From contig OY288257.1 of NCBI GenBank assembly GCA_958450325.1, forward strand, positions 29,716,771-29,780,770: DNA of 64,000 bases, given 5' to 3'. This document shows, in pieces, positions 11,577-22,030 of the stretch. The translations under genes were made by a program, and so were the position numbers. This DNA is from Agrostemma githago. Its lineage: Eukaryota > Streptophyta > Magnoliopsida > Caryophyllales > Caryophyllaceae. How positions within the stretch are numbered: the stretch's first letter is position 1; the number at the start of each line of letters is the position of its first letter. The notes beneath the pieces are model-generated. The model was given only the letters and a program-made list of their open reading frames with translations. It was not told where the DNA came from and did no database searches.

Positions 11577-11813
11577 TTAGATCACCTTGTCTTTTCTGTT
11601 GATCTCAGGTTCCCCGGTGTCAAACCCAATGCTTCCTGCATCCATTGCCTTCTCCTTGTCTTTCTCGGTCTTCACCAAAAAGAAATTCTTCAAGTGGTAT
11701 ATAATCAGTGATTTCAGTTTCAGTAGCTCGCCAGCAACACCAGCCCACCCATCTACCATAATATAGGTAACAAAAAATGTCACTCTCATCGGAATAGCTA
11801 CACCAATGGTCTC
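11577..11813 (-). pseudogene. OSCA/CSC1-like (DUF221) channel exon fragment
   Basis: The minus strand encodes ETIGVAIPMRVTFFVTYIMV followed by DGWAGVAGELLKLKSLIIYH, LKNFFLVKTEKDKEKAMD and GSIGFDTGEPEIN. This matches a signature segment of the RSN1/DUF221 transmembrane core of plant OSCA/CSC1 hyperosmolality-gated calcium channels, which sit in the plasma membrane. The frame then departs from the family and stops at 11577, with no splice donor at the expected place. One exon of a gene that normally has about ten is present. It cannot form a channel and is read as a captured fragment. Confidence 0.85.
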
Positions 11814-12688
11814 AAATATCCCGCCAATATCAAATGCCATTATACCATAAACCAACAAAAAATATTACTCAGCTGCACTATGAAATGAGTTTCATTTAAC
11901 TAACATGCTTATTTTTGAACAAGAATTAATAAGTTGAGGGAGTCTACTATTATTGGTGAGTCTATTCATATAGTAAATATCTGGGAAAGGTCGGGAGTGA
12001 CACCTACAATGGCGTCGGTTTAGTCAAAAACATCGAAAACCCAAATAGCATTTTAATACCCCTTCCCGACCTAAAAGTCATCGAAAACCACCGTTTCACG
12101 AGCTGCTGGAATGGATGTGGAGTTCAAGAAGAAAGAAGAAGAAAACATTCAATTAATCTACAACCTTAATCAAATCCCCTTAACAAAAACCCTGATTCTC
12201 CATCCCTGTTCTCAAAATAGCAAAAAAATCCTCAAACAACAACAAAAACTCCTTCAATCAAGCAATTCCAACAAATTTCAGCTAAAATAAACATCAAAGA
12301 ACATCAAATATTCTAGGACTACAAACAAATTCCAAGCAGTTCTAATAGGGCTGAGTCAATCAGTATTGCTCATCTGGGTTGAGTCAGTTTCGGGCTGAGT
12401 CAATCAGTGACAAAAAGGTCTGCTTTGAGTTTTGGAGCCAGTGTTTTACTTGGTATTTTTCCAGTAGATATCAACAGCAGTAGCACGCTCTAGGTATCTT
12501 TGTGTTGAATTAGGATTAGGATTAGAGTTAGATTTAGAAGGAAGGAGGAAAAGTGAGGTCTACTGCTGCATTCTGGAAAGTTAATTACATTGGTTTGGTT
12601 TCAGTTTCAGATTCCACGACAAGTTGACAACCCACAAACAGACACCTTTAAGCGAATTATCAGATTTTTGGGCCAACTGATGATGAGC

Positions 12689-12808
12689 TTACTTCTTTCC
12701 ACGCAGCTTGACCCCAAGGGCACGCTCCAGTTTTCCGATAATTTGCTGATTTGGAATCGCCTTCCCTGATTCATATTCCCGAATGATCTGTGGCTTCTCA
12801 TTGATTGC
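12689..12808 (-). pseudogene. MBF1: Last coding exon of a multiprotein bridging factor 1 gene
   Basis: The minus strand reads AINEKPQIIREYESGKAIPN followed by QQIIGKLERALGVKLRGKK and a TAA at 12691-12689. This is the exact C-terminus of the cro/C1-type helix-turn-helix domain of plant MBF1, a transcriptional co-activator linking TBP to bZIP-type factors. The exon is preceded by a clean acceptor (TTGTACAG) and all 39 codons are intact, unlike the other fragments. The Ty1/copia element is inserted 54 bp upstream, in what would be the preceding intron. Upstream MBF1 exons were not found to the right of either insertion, so this is a fragment or a severed gene end. Confidence 0.85.
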
Positions 12809-12862
12809 CTGTACAAGCAACGCAAAAACTTACAAGTTACAACGTGCATGAATCTATATAAT

Positions 12863-14196
12863 TGTTAGCCGCGAACAATCGAGCACACGAATTACGGGAC
12901 AGAAGACCGAGGCAACCGGACAAGAATAAACCGAGGCAACCGGACCGACAGGCAACAGAACCGACAGGTAACAGGACCGGACAGGAATACCGTAGACTGA
13001 AACGAAGGAGGAACGAAACAGCAGCGTCGTGGTATGGAGTCCACTGACTTGAAAACTATATCGGCACGACGGAGGTGGTTATCGTCAACAACGCCGTAAG
13101 TTTCCCAAGGTTAACACTGCCAGCTCCCGCACGCGACCACTCGTGTAAGGGAACAGTGGAACGACAAAAACCGACCCAGGAAGGAATGAAAATGTGAGAA
13201 GAGAAGGAACAGGAGAGGAGAGTATGTTATGGTTTTTGTGTGTTTGTACTGTGAACAATGAGCTAGTATTTATAGGGAGAGGCTGAGAGGGAGCGTCCCA
13301 AACAGCAAAAAAAACGTCCATCATTAAGGCCTTAAAGACACCAAATCAAAGCCTTAATGACCCCTAGTGAAGACCGAGGCAACCGGACAAGAATAAACCG
13401 AGGCAACCGGACCGACAGGCAACAGAACCGACAGGTAACAGGACCGGACAGGAACACCGTAGACTGAAACGAAGGAGGAACGAAACAGCAGCGTCGTGGT
13501 ATGGAGTCCACTGACTTGAAAACTATATCGGCACGACGGAAGTGGTTATCGTCAACAACGCCGTAAGTTTCCCAAGGTTAACACTGCCAGCTCCCGCACG
13601 CGACCACTCGTGTAAGGGAACAGTGGAACGACAAAAACCGACCCAGGAAGGAATGAAAATGTGAGAAGAGAAGGAACAGGAGAGGAGAGTATGTTATGGT
13701 TTTTGTGTGTTTGTACTGTGAACAATGAGCTAGTATTTATAGGGAGAGGCTGAGAGGGAGCGTCCCAAACAGCAAAAAAAACGTCCATCATTAAGGCCTT
13801 AAAGACACCAAATCAAAGCCTTAATGACCCCTAGTAAATACCCAATTGACTGAATCTTCCACAGAACATAGACAACTCAGCCCAGTACAATGCACCTAGA
13901 CACCCAACACACACGCAGGCCCAAAAGAGTAAAAGTCGGGCATAGCCCGCACCGCAGGTGCTCCACCCAAACCCAAACTCGAGCCCGAGCCGAGCCGGGC
14001 CGGGCGCGCGCGCGTGCGTGGTCAAAGAACCGGGCCCAAACACACAACATTAAAGGCCCACTTACCTCCTAGTCACACAACTAATAGCCCAAGATAAGAG
14101 AAGTCTTATAAATGGACTTCAAGCTCCCTCATCTACCGATGTGGGATAGCAAATGAGGAGGAGAGAATGCAAACTTGACTTTGCCATTATCCAATA
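12863..14196 (-). repeat. 3' LTR of the copia element, with internal duplication
   Basis: It is homologous to 18807-19673 (867 bp). It is 1334 bp long because of one extra 467 bp unit. In minus orientation the terminal TG has changed to TA at 14196-14195, whereas the 5' LTR keeps TGTTGGATAATGGCAAAG. TATA boxes (TATAAATA on the minus strand) occur at 13267-13274 and again at 13734-13741. Confidence 0.92.
12905..13838. repeat. 467 bp tandem duplication inside the copia 3' LTR
   Basis: The unit 12905-13371 is repeated at 13372-13838 with only a couple of base differences (for example near 12988 and 13071). Each unit holds the short direct repeats ACCGAGGCAACCGGA and ACCGACAGGYAACA as well as the TATA region. 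The 5' LTR has one unit only. Identical 79-codon minus-strand ORFs in the units are by-products of the duplication. Confidence 0.92.
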
Positions 14197-14208
14197 ATCC
14201 CCCACTAA
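14197..14208 (-). promoter_or_regulatory. Polypurine tract of the copia element
   Basis: The minus strand reads TTAGTGGGGGAT immediately before the 3' LTR, the usual place and composition of a plus-strand priming tract. Confidence 0.65.
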
Positions 14209-14710
14209 TGGCAAAGAGAAGAAGAAGAAAGAAAAAGAAAAGAAATCCTGGGTAGGGAAGGGTGGATACTTAGACGTTCAATGTCTTTCGACTTGAATTG
14301 ACGTGTTAGTGAAGTGAGGCAACAACTTACTTACAACCAGTGAATATCTTTCGATTTGAATTCCTGGTTGAGCTTCGGTTGAGACCCCCACAACACATAT
14401 CATACCTTCAAAATTGGTCGTTCCGCAAATTCAAAGTGCAACGCATTCACAACCATGCGTTTACCTTGGTTCTAGTGAGTGCTCTAGTGAGAGTTACACT
14501 CTCCACCAGATGGTATAAAGACCATTACACACACGTAGGTGGCTTAGTGCTTCTCAATAGCACATCTCATGTAAGCCATTAAGGACCTAAGTCCAACCTT
14601 TCTTTACTCACACAATCCATCAAGTGCGTCTCAAAGCACCACCAGAGACTGGCTATGGATTATGTATCGCCATAGGAATGTAAGCTTTTGACCCCATCAA
14701 GATTCATACT
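14209..14710 (-). other. 3' untranslated region of the copia element
   Basis: About 500 bp lie between the pol stop codon and the polypurine tract. No open frame of note occurs here. Confidence 0.6.
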
Positions 14711-17700
14711 CTAATCTTGACTTAAGGATCTTAGCCTCATTCCCCTCGACGAGTCGAGAACAACTCTTCTCGGTAATCCTTTTGTGAAAGGATCTGCAAG
14801 ATTGCGTTCAGACCTCACAAAGTCTATTGCAATCACTCCATTTTTCAGGAATTGTTTCACCACAGCATGCCTGATCCGAATATGTCTTTTCTTACCATTG
14901 TAGACATCATTCTTAGCAACGCCGATGGCTGCTTGACAATCACAGTGTAAGGAGACCGGTGCAACCTGTCCCCCCCACACTGGTATGTCAGCTAGTAAGT
15001 TTCTCAACCAATCTGCTTCTTGACTTGCCAGCTCAAGAGCAATGAACTCGGACTCCATGGTGGAGGTTGCTATACAAGTCTGTTTCGCAGACTTCCACGA
15101 TATAGCTCCTCCCCCCAAGGTGAACACATAACCACTAGTAGAATTTGTTTCATCATTACCTTTAATCCAGTTCGCATCAGTAAATCCCTCTAACACAGCA
15201 GGAAATTTACCAAAATGTAGACATGAATTAACTGTTCCTTTCAAGTATCTTAGTAAACGATGAAGGGCATTCCAATGTTCATTATCAGGGTTATGTGTAT
15301 ACCGACTTAGCCTACTAACAGCATAAGCAATGTCATGTCGAGTACAGTTCATGAGAAACATCACACTTCCTATAATTTTAGCATACTCTTTTTGGGATAC
15401 ACTCTCACCCAGGTTCTTACACAGAGGTATACTAGCATCATAAGGAGTTCTAGCAGGTGTAACATCAAAACTATCAAATTTCTTCAACACTTTCTCAACA
15501 AAATGAGATTGACTTAAGGATATTCCAGATGAGTTTCTGATCAATTTGACTCCAAGAATAACATCAGCTTCTCCTAAGTCTTTCATCTCAAAACGTGACG
15601 ACAAAAATTGTTTGGTTTTATTTACAACAAATAAATTACTACCAATAATTAACATGTCATCAACATATAGGCAGATAATCACACAGTCTGATCCAAACAT
15701 CTTAGAGTACACACATGAATCAGAATTGTTAGTTATGTAGCCATCCTCAATCAAAGTGTTGTGAAATTTCTCATACCACTGTTTAGGTGCTTGGTTTAGA
15801 CCATATAGCGATTTTCTCAATTTACACACCTTACTCTCTTGACCCTTTACCACAAACCCCTCAGGTTGAGTCATATAGATCTCTTCTTTTAGGTCACCAT
15901 TCAAGAAGGCAGTTTTAACATCCATTTGATGAACAACAAGATCATGAATAGCAGCCAAAGCAATAAGAGTTCTAATGGTGGAAATCTTAGTCACAGGTGA
16001 GTATGTATCGAAATAATCAATATCTTTCTTTTGAGTAAATCCTCTCACTACAAGTCTAGCTTTGAACCTTTCTATTGTACCATCAGGTCTTAGTTTCCTT
16101 TTGAAAATCCATTTACTACTAATGGGTTTACTACCCTTAGGTAAATCTGTCAATTCCCAGGTCTGATTAAATGCAATAGAATCTAACTCATTTTTAATAG
16201 CTTCCTCCCAAAAAATAGCATCTATGGATCTCATAGCTTCATCATACGTTTTTGGGTCATCTTCTATCAAAAAAGCAGAAACGAATTCAAAGCAAGCACA
16301 ATCATCACTAGCATTTTCAGTTAAGAATGTTGTGATAAAATCATCTCCAAAATTCTTTTCAATTCTAGGCCTTTTACTCCTTCTAGGTTCACTAGCATGA
16401 TCATCAATAGTACTACTACTAGCATGCATAGAATTATCAACAGGATTAATAGGCATATCAAGCAATTCAGGAGGTGAATCAACAACTTTCTTTAAAGGGA
16501 AAACATGCTCAAAAAACTCGGCATCTCTTGCTTCAGAAATAGAACGATCATTCAATGACATGAATCTATAAGCAGCACTGTTTTGAGCATAACCAATGAA
16601 AATGCAATCATATGTTTTAGATCCTATAGTAGGCCTCTTAAAACTTGGTAAACCAACTTTAGCCAAACACCCCCACACTTTAAGAAAGCTTAAGTTAGGG
16701 GCATAACCCTTCCAAAATTCATAGGGTGTCTTGTCTAATTTCTTATGAGGTACCCTGTTAAGAATGTGACAAGCTGAAAGCACCGCTTCCCCCCACATAT
16801 CGTCAGAAAGGCCAGAACTTAAGAGCATAGCATTCATCATTTCTTTTAAAGTTCTGTTTTTACGTTCAGCTACTCCATTGGACGGAGGTTGGTAAGGTGG
16901 GCTAGACTCATGAATTAATCCATTTTTCTCGCAAAAATCTATTAAGTAATTAGAGCTATATTCACCACCTCTATCAGACCTGACTCTTTTAATCTTTCTG
17001 TCAAGTTGATTTTCTACCTCAGCTTTGTATTTAATAAACATCTCTTCAGCTTCACTTTTATTCTTAAGTAAATATACTTTAGTATATCTTGAGAAATCAT
17101 CAATAAAAGTGACATAATAAAATTTACCTCCTCTACTCATAGTACTCTTGAAGTCAGCTAGGTCGGTGTGAATTAACTCGAGAAGACTCGTATGTCTAGT
17201 TTTAACAGGTTTACTAGGTTTCTTAGTAAACTTAGCTTCTACACAACTAGAACATTTAGTGAAGACTTCGGTGGTTAAAGAAGGAATAAGCGACATTGCT
17301 TTCAGTTTTTTAACCGATTCATAATTCACGTGACCTAATCTAGCATGCCAAACATCAATAGACTCAGCAATATAAGCAGAAGCAGAAGTATTATTATTAA
17401 TAGCAGAAGAATCAATGTTCAAAAGAAATAAGCCCCCACTGAGATAACCCTTGCCCACAAAATCCCCGTTGCGAGACATTACTACCTTGTCAGCCTCAAA
17501 AACAAGTTTCACACCAACTTTGTTTAACAAGGCACCAGACACTAGGTTTCTACGCAAAGTGGGAACATACAAAACATTATGAAGGGCAAGAGTTTTCCCA
17601 GAGGTAAGTTTAAGAAAGACCTTGCCTTTTCCTGTGATCAGCGCAGAGGAAGAGTTACCCATGTAGACCTTTTCACCGTCAGCCACATCTTCAAATTCAG

Positions 17701-18022
17701 CGAACAGCTCCTTGTTGGCACAGAGATGTCTTGACGCTCCTGTGTCCAGAACCCAGTCACTGGCGTTTGCTACAAGATTGGCCTCGACCACCACTGCAGC
17801 AATGATATCATCATCTGGTTCAGCAATGTTGGCTTGAGCGGCTTGACCTCCTCTCTTTTGAGGACACTGGAATGCTTTGTGACCCGTTTGCCCACACACA
17901 TAGCACACCACGTTCGGATTCGGCTTGAAGATCTTGGGAACTGGTTTGGTGGAGTTTCCTTGATTCTTTCCCTTGGCACCTTGACCTTTCCCTTTTTGAC
18001 CTTTGCCCTGACTCTGACCCAT
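14711..18022 (-). CDS. Ty1/copia pol polyprotein (zinc knuckle, protease, integrase, RT, RNase H)
   Basis: The 1103-codon open frame begins inside the natural polyprotein, so the methionine used is nominal. Zinc knuckle CYVCGQTGHKAFQC lies at residues 40-53. Aspartic protease DTGAS is at 93-97. The integrase HHCC region starts with HARLGHV near 226 and ends with CSSC near 260; the catalytic core carries DRGGEY near 350 and GVAERKNRTLKEMM. Reverse transcriptase holds YVDDMLIIGS near 783. RNase H holds FTDANW near 945 and SWKSAKQT with STMESEF after it. All catalytic landmarks are present and no stop interrupts them. The frame lacks the gag N-terminus because of a frameshift upstream. It could supply enzymes if translated or repaired, but as it stands the reading is split. 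Confidence 0.95.
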   Translation of the reverse strand: MGQSQGKGQKGKGQGAKGKNQGNSTKPVPKIFKPNPNVVCYVCGQTGHKAFQCPQKRGGQAAQANIAEPDDDIIAAVVVEANLVANASDWVLDTGASRHLCANKELFAEFEDVADGEKVYMGNSSSALITGKGKVFLKLTSGKTLALHNVLYVPTLRRNLVSGALLNKVGVKLVFEADKVVMSRNGDFVGKGYLSGGLFLLNIDSSAINNNTSASAYIAESIDVWHARLGHVNYESVKKLKAMSLIPSLTTEVFTKCSSCVEAKFTKKPSKPVKTRHTSLLELIHTDLADFKSTMSRGGKFYYVTFIDDFSRYTKVYLLKNKSEAEEMFIKYKAEVENQLDRKIKRVRSDRGGEYSSNYLIDFCEKNGLIHESSPPYQPPSNGVAERKNRTLKEMMNAMLLSSGLSDDMWGEAVLSACHILNRVPHKKLDKTPYEFWKGYAPNLSFLKVWGCLAKVGLPSFKRPTIGSKTYDCIFIGYAQNSAAYRFMSLNDRSISEARDAEFFEHVFPLKKVVDSPPELLDMPINPVDNSMHASSSTIDDHASEPRRSKRPRIEKNFGDDFITTFLTENASDDCACFEFVSAFLIEDDPKTYDEAMRSIDAIFWEEAIKNELDSIAFNQTWELTDLPKGSKPISSKWIFKRKLRPDGTIERFKARLVVRGFTQKKDIDYFDTYSPVTKISTIRTLIALAAIHDLVVHQMDVKTAFLNGDLKEEIYMTQPEGFVVKGQESKVCKLRKSLYGLNQAPKQWYEKFHNTLIEDGYITNNSDSCVYSKMFGSDCVIICLYVDDMLIIGSNLFVVNKTKQFLSSRFEMKDLGEADVILGVKLIRNSSGISLSQSHFVEKVLKKFDSFDVTPARTPYDASIPLCKNLGESVSQKEYAKIIGSVMFLMNCTRHDIAYAVSRLSRYTHNPDNEHWNALHRLLRYLKGTVNSCLHFGKFPAVLEGFTDANWIKGNDETNSTSGYVFTLGGGAISWKSAKQTCIATSTMESEFIALELASQEADWLRNLLADIPVWGGQVAPVSLHCDCQAAIGVAKNDVYNGKKRHIRIRHAVVKQFLKNGVIAIDFVRSERNLADPFTKGLPRRVVLDSSRGMRLRSLSQD

Positions 18023-18747
18023 CTTATTCTTACCCTTATTATGAGACGGACCCCGGCTTCAACAAGATTAGCTTTGGTAGAGACAGATGACAAAAGGACC
18101 GACCTATCTTTTAAGCGATTTGCTTCCTCAGTTCTCATGTGACTTATAAGCTCTTGAAGTGAAAGATCTTTTTTCTTATGTTTTAAATGATTCCTATAAT
18201 CACTCCATGACGCAGGAAACTTCTCTAACAAAACATTGGCTAAAAAGACCTCGTCAAGTTTCATACCCTCATTTGTGACATCAGCACACAAATTTTCATA
18301 AACATGAACTTGTTCCATAATCGGTTTGTCATCTACAATATGGAACCCAAGCCACTGACCCACGACATACTTCTTTTTGCCCGCATCATCGGCCCCATAT
18401 TTTTTCTCTAAAGCTTCCCAAATAGTTTTAGCAGATTTATGGACCATGAATAAATCAAAAAGCGTGTTGGTCATATGATTAAGAAGATGATATCTGACCG
18501 CCTTATTATCTTTATCATGTTTCTTAACTTTTTCCTCATTAGACTTAATCGTGGCTGCGGGAGGAGGTGTGGCCTTGGCCGCGGTGGACGCAACAATTAA
18601 AACGGGTTCGTCTTCAAACAAAACATAATCGATTTCCAATTGTTCGAAAAACATTAAAAGTTTTTGAGACCACCTTTTATAATTAAGACCATCTAGCGGT
18701 TCCAATTTCGACAAATCAGCAGCAAACTTGGTTGAAACAACAGCCAT
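18023..18747 (-). pseudogene. Ty1/copia gag, frameshifted from pol
   Basis: It starts at ATG 18747 with MAVVSTKFAADLSKLEPLDG and the LNYKRWSQKLLMFFEQLEID capsid pattern. It continues through ALEKKYGADDAGKKKY, LADVLLEKFP-like text and LSLQELISHMRTEEANRLKD. Near 18040-18060 the frame shifts: beyond it the gag frame becomes basic nonsense and runs to 17770, while the authentic zinc-knuckle region continues in the pol frame. Copia elements normally make one continuous gag-pol, so a one-base indel here breaks this copy. A programmed frameshift is possible but not typical of this group. Confidence 0.88.
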
Positions 18748-18806
18748 TTTTTATTTATTTATTTACCCGACTCGCGACACAAAAAAAATATATATAGTTT
18801 TCAAAT

Positions 18807-19673
18807 TGTTAGCCGCGAACAATCGAGCACACGAATTACGGGACAGAAGACCGAGGCAACCGGACAAGAATAAACCGAGGCAACCGGACCGACAGGCAAC
18901 AGAACCGACAGGTAACAGGACCGGACAGGAACACCGTAGACTGAAACGAAGGAGGAACGAAACAGCAGCGTCGTGGTATGGAGTCCACTGACTTGAAAAC
19001 TATATCGGCACGACGGAGGTGGTTATCGTCAACAACGCCGTAAGTTTCCCAAGGTTAACACTGCCAGCTCCCGCACGCGACCACTCGTGTAAGGGAACAG
19101 TGGAACGACAAAAACCGACCCAGGAAGGAATGAAAATGTGAGAAGAGAAGGAACAGGAGAGGAGAGTATGTTATGGTTTTTGTGTGTTTGTACTGTGAAC
19201 AATGAGCTAGTATTTATAGGGAGAGGCTGAGAGGGAGCGTCCCAAACAACAAAAAAAACGTCCATCATTAAGGCCTTAAAGACACCAAATCAAAGCCTTA
19301 ATGACCCCTAGTAAATACCCAATTGACTGAATCTTCCACAGAACATAGACAACTCAGCCCAGTACAATGCACCTAGACACCCAACACACACGCAGGCCCA
19401 AAAGAGTAAAAGTCGGGCATAGCCCGCACCGCAGGTGCTCCACCCAAACCCAAACCCGAGCCCGAGCCGAGCCGGGCCGGGCGCGCGCGCGTGCGTGGTC
19501 AAAGAACCGGGCCCAAACACACAACATAAAAGGCCCACTTACCTCCTAGTCACACAACTAATAGCCCAAGATAAGAGAAGTCTTATAAATGGACTTCAAG
19601 CTCCCTCATCTACCGATGTGGGATAGCAAATGAGGAGGAGAGAATGCAAACTTGACTTTGCCATTATCCAACA
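18807..19673 (-). repeat. 5' LTR of the copia element
   Basis: It is 867 bp with TG...CA ends in minus orientation (TGTTGGATAATGG to GCGGCTAACA). TATAAATA on the minus strand is at 19211-19218. A GC-rich block with (GC)n and CCGGGCC motifs lies upstream of it at 19455-19500. It is nearly identical to the 3' LTR outside the duplication. Confidence 0.92.
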
Positions 19674-19678
19674 ATAAT

Positions 19679-20190
19679 TACCACTCCGATTTTCCCAGAA
19701 ATCCGAACACATAAATATGTAATCGACACACTAAAAGTCCCTTTCCCCTTATTTTCAGCTCACTATAATTTAGTCGAATTCGGTCCCATTCAGTTCACTT
19801 CTCAAATACATTTAGTCAGTTCAATTTAGTTAAGTTCAACCTCGTTCAATTTAACTTGTCTCAATCAATTTGTCTCCAAATGGCTCGCCTCACTACTCGT
19901 ATGATCCATATAGTCGCACAAGGACATTGTCGCTTCTTTTCCTTCGAGGTTTGTTGTGATCGCTGACAGCATTCTCGTCTACTATCTATTGCAAAAACAT
20001 GCAGAAGAGATGATTATTCTATATTAAAAATTTAAAAGAATAAAAAACAGAAAACATTTTCTTTCCAGTTCATTCATATGTTCTCGTTCAACTTTGGTGG
20101 TGCACAACATATCGGGTAAAATTAGTATTTCGATTCTCGATTCATGAATGTCGTGATTCCCATAGGATAGGCTAACAAAAAAAAACACAC
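19679..20190. other. No confident gene; AT-rich background
   Basis: The sequence resumes the background interrupted by the copia element. Repeated 'TTCARTTYA' phrases lie near 19770-19860. No exon was recognised. Confidence 0.4.
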
Positions 20191-20317
20191 GGGTAATCGG
20201 TTAGCAAATGAACCTGTGCCGGCCACCATGCACCGCTTGGATGTTTGATCCAAATAACATCTCCAAGTCCAAATTCAGCTTGGAAGAGTTCGTTAAGGCA
20301 CAATTTGAGCCGTTTTC
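20191..20317 (-). pseudogene. PWWP-domain gene exon fragment
   Basis: The minus strand reads NELFQAEFGLGDVIWIKHPS followed by GAWWPAQVHLLTDYP, between an AG at about 20318 and a GT after 20191. 'GDVIWIK---GAWWPAQV' is the core of a PWWP domain, a chromatin and methyl-histone reader fold found in several plant nuclear proteins. The gene family cannot be resolved from this one exon and no flanking exons were identified. It lies between two transposon insertions and is in the same orientation as the other host fragments. Confidence 0.6.
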
Positions 20318-20608
20318 CTCAGCGTGTTTCTCACCGTTTGCAAGAAGTTTCCTTTTCATTGTTTACTTCTAGTTAACACTCTAAAAGATCTTGATAGATT
20401 GACAAAATAGAGCACAAGAATCTTTAGTAGTCGTCTACTTCGAGTAATAAATTGCTAACAAGGTTTCATTATGCTTAAATATCTTAATTACACCAAATAA
20501 AATACGTAAACAAAATAACTAAACGACAACAACAATATCCCAAAAAGGGTCATGGATCATTATCCTAAATCGTCAGCTCGTTTTCAAAAAACAATCCTCA
20601 CAAGTTAC

Positions 20609-22030
20609 TGATTGGAGGGATTTGTCGCGGAATCCCAACCGTCAATAAATAAACCGGCTATTTCTAACTAGGGTAGATAGGGCAAGTCGGGTCGAATCCA
20701 CGGGGACGGTAATGTATAGCCTAGACTAAGGTCGCCTAAATATGAGACTAAGTCAACGAGCTAAACCAGAGAATGATAGAAGGGGAGAAAGCTAGACTAA
20801 GACTATGGCTAAGGAGAAACAAACAAAGAAACGGGCTAGGATTAGGTCGGGGTCAAAGGGGTGACGGAATGGTCAAGGGAGAACTAGAGTGAAGGAGGTA
20901 GTAGGGTAATCTAGGTTGGTCCGGGCTCTCGCAATTTAGACCTACCTAGAGGTTCATCCTAGAACCCATCTTGGCGACACACATGACAAACGGGGTTCTA
21001 GCGCGCTATGGTGGCCTAGGTCGAATCCGGGCTCTCGCTACTTAGATAGACCTACGGGTCGTCCTCACCGGGCTCTCGTAACTTAGTGAGGGAACCGAAC
21101 CTACAAACAAACCATCTCCCACAAGAGAAAGGCAAGAAAAACAAGCATTTGCAACTACTTAGTCAATCAAGCATTTCAACAAACATGTGATGTGCACCAA
21201 ACCAAGAGGAAACCCAAATCTTCCACCAACAACTCCAACAATCCCTTAATCACCCAATTAACACCCTAATCACCTTACTAACCCTAGCAAGAACACTAAT
21301 CTAACATATCTAATCTAGAATTAACACTAACAAGAGGAATCATCAAAGAAACAAAACAAACATCAACAAACTAATGATAACAATGAACAATAACAAAACA
21401 ATAAACTAAAGATTCAAACTTGGATGAATAAAACAAGATTAAAGAGAAGGAAAAGGGGATTATACCATAATAGAGAGGAAGAAAGGAGGAAATCTTGCAT
21501 TAATGAAGAAAAACCCAAAACAAACCACCAAGGTTGTCAATCTTGGTGGAGATCTTGAAGAATTCCCTTAATACAAATACTAAACTAAGATTAACGACTA
21601 ATTACCCACTAATCTACACTAATCTAACCTAATCTAACCTAAAGTAGTCTAGGGTTTTAGGAGAGGTGAAGAATATAACATAAGATTGTGTCTTAATACA
21701 AGAGAGGGGTATATATAGGGTTACAAGTGGAAAGGAGAAGAAAGAAAGCAAGGCGGAGCTGTAGCAGGCCCGTCCCGGCCGAGATGAGGTGGTCCCGGTC
21801 GGGATGGGGTCGGTCCCGACCGGGAAGGCCTGCTCCCGGTCAGGATGGGCAGTCAGTATGCTCATCTTCGTTTCCTCCTTCATCCCGGACGGGATGAGGC
21901 CATACCCGTTCGGGATGAGCCTTGTAGGCCTCCAATATGAACTTTTTGGTCCCTCCTTGCTTCTCATGGGATTCCCATCGATTCTCGGGACTCGGGATCG
22001 GGTCTCGAAGGCTCGGGATTCGGTCCCAAG
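20609..22030 (-). repeat. Family L LTR, U5 to U3 part (minus)
   Basis: This is the reverse complement of the family L LTR from its U5 end to the 'CTTGGGACC' point of U3. It carries the palindrome cluster at 21770-21910 and a TATA box near 21712. It is interrupted exactly at 22030/22031; the missing 5' part is at 30558-30784. Confidence 0.88.

Larger units (their letters stand above)
12863..19673 (-). mobile_element. Ty1/copia LTR retrotransposon, minus strand, TSD ATAAT
   Basis: The element is flanked by ATAAT at 12858-12862 and 19674-19678. Its minus-strand 5' LTR is 18807-19673 and its 3' LTR is 12863-14196. The order protease, integrase, RT, RNase H identifies Ty1/copia. The gag frame and the pol frame are separated by one frameshift; pol itself is open. 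The expected TGGTATCAGAGC primer site is not next to the 5' LTR, where AT-rich sequence follows instead. The LTRs differ at only a few bases apart from a 467 bp duplication in one of them, so the insertion is recent. Confidence 0.95.

Noticed and set aside
13085..13324. Identical 79-codon minus-strand ORFs at 13085-13324, 13552-13791 and (one change) 19029-19268.
   Set aside because: They are the repeated copia LTR unit; identity reflects DNA duplication and recent LTR age, not a conserved gene.
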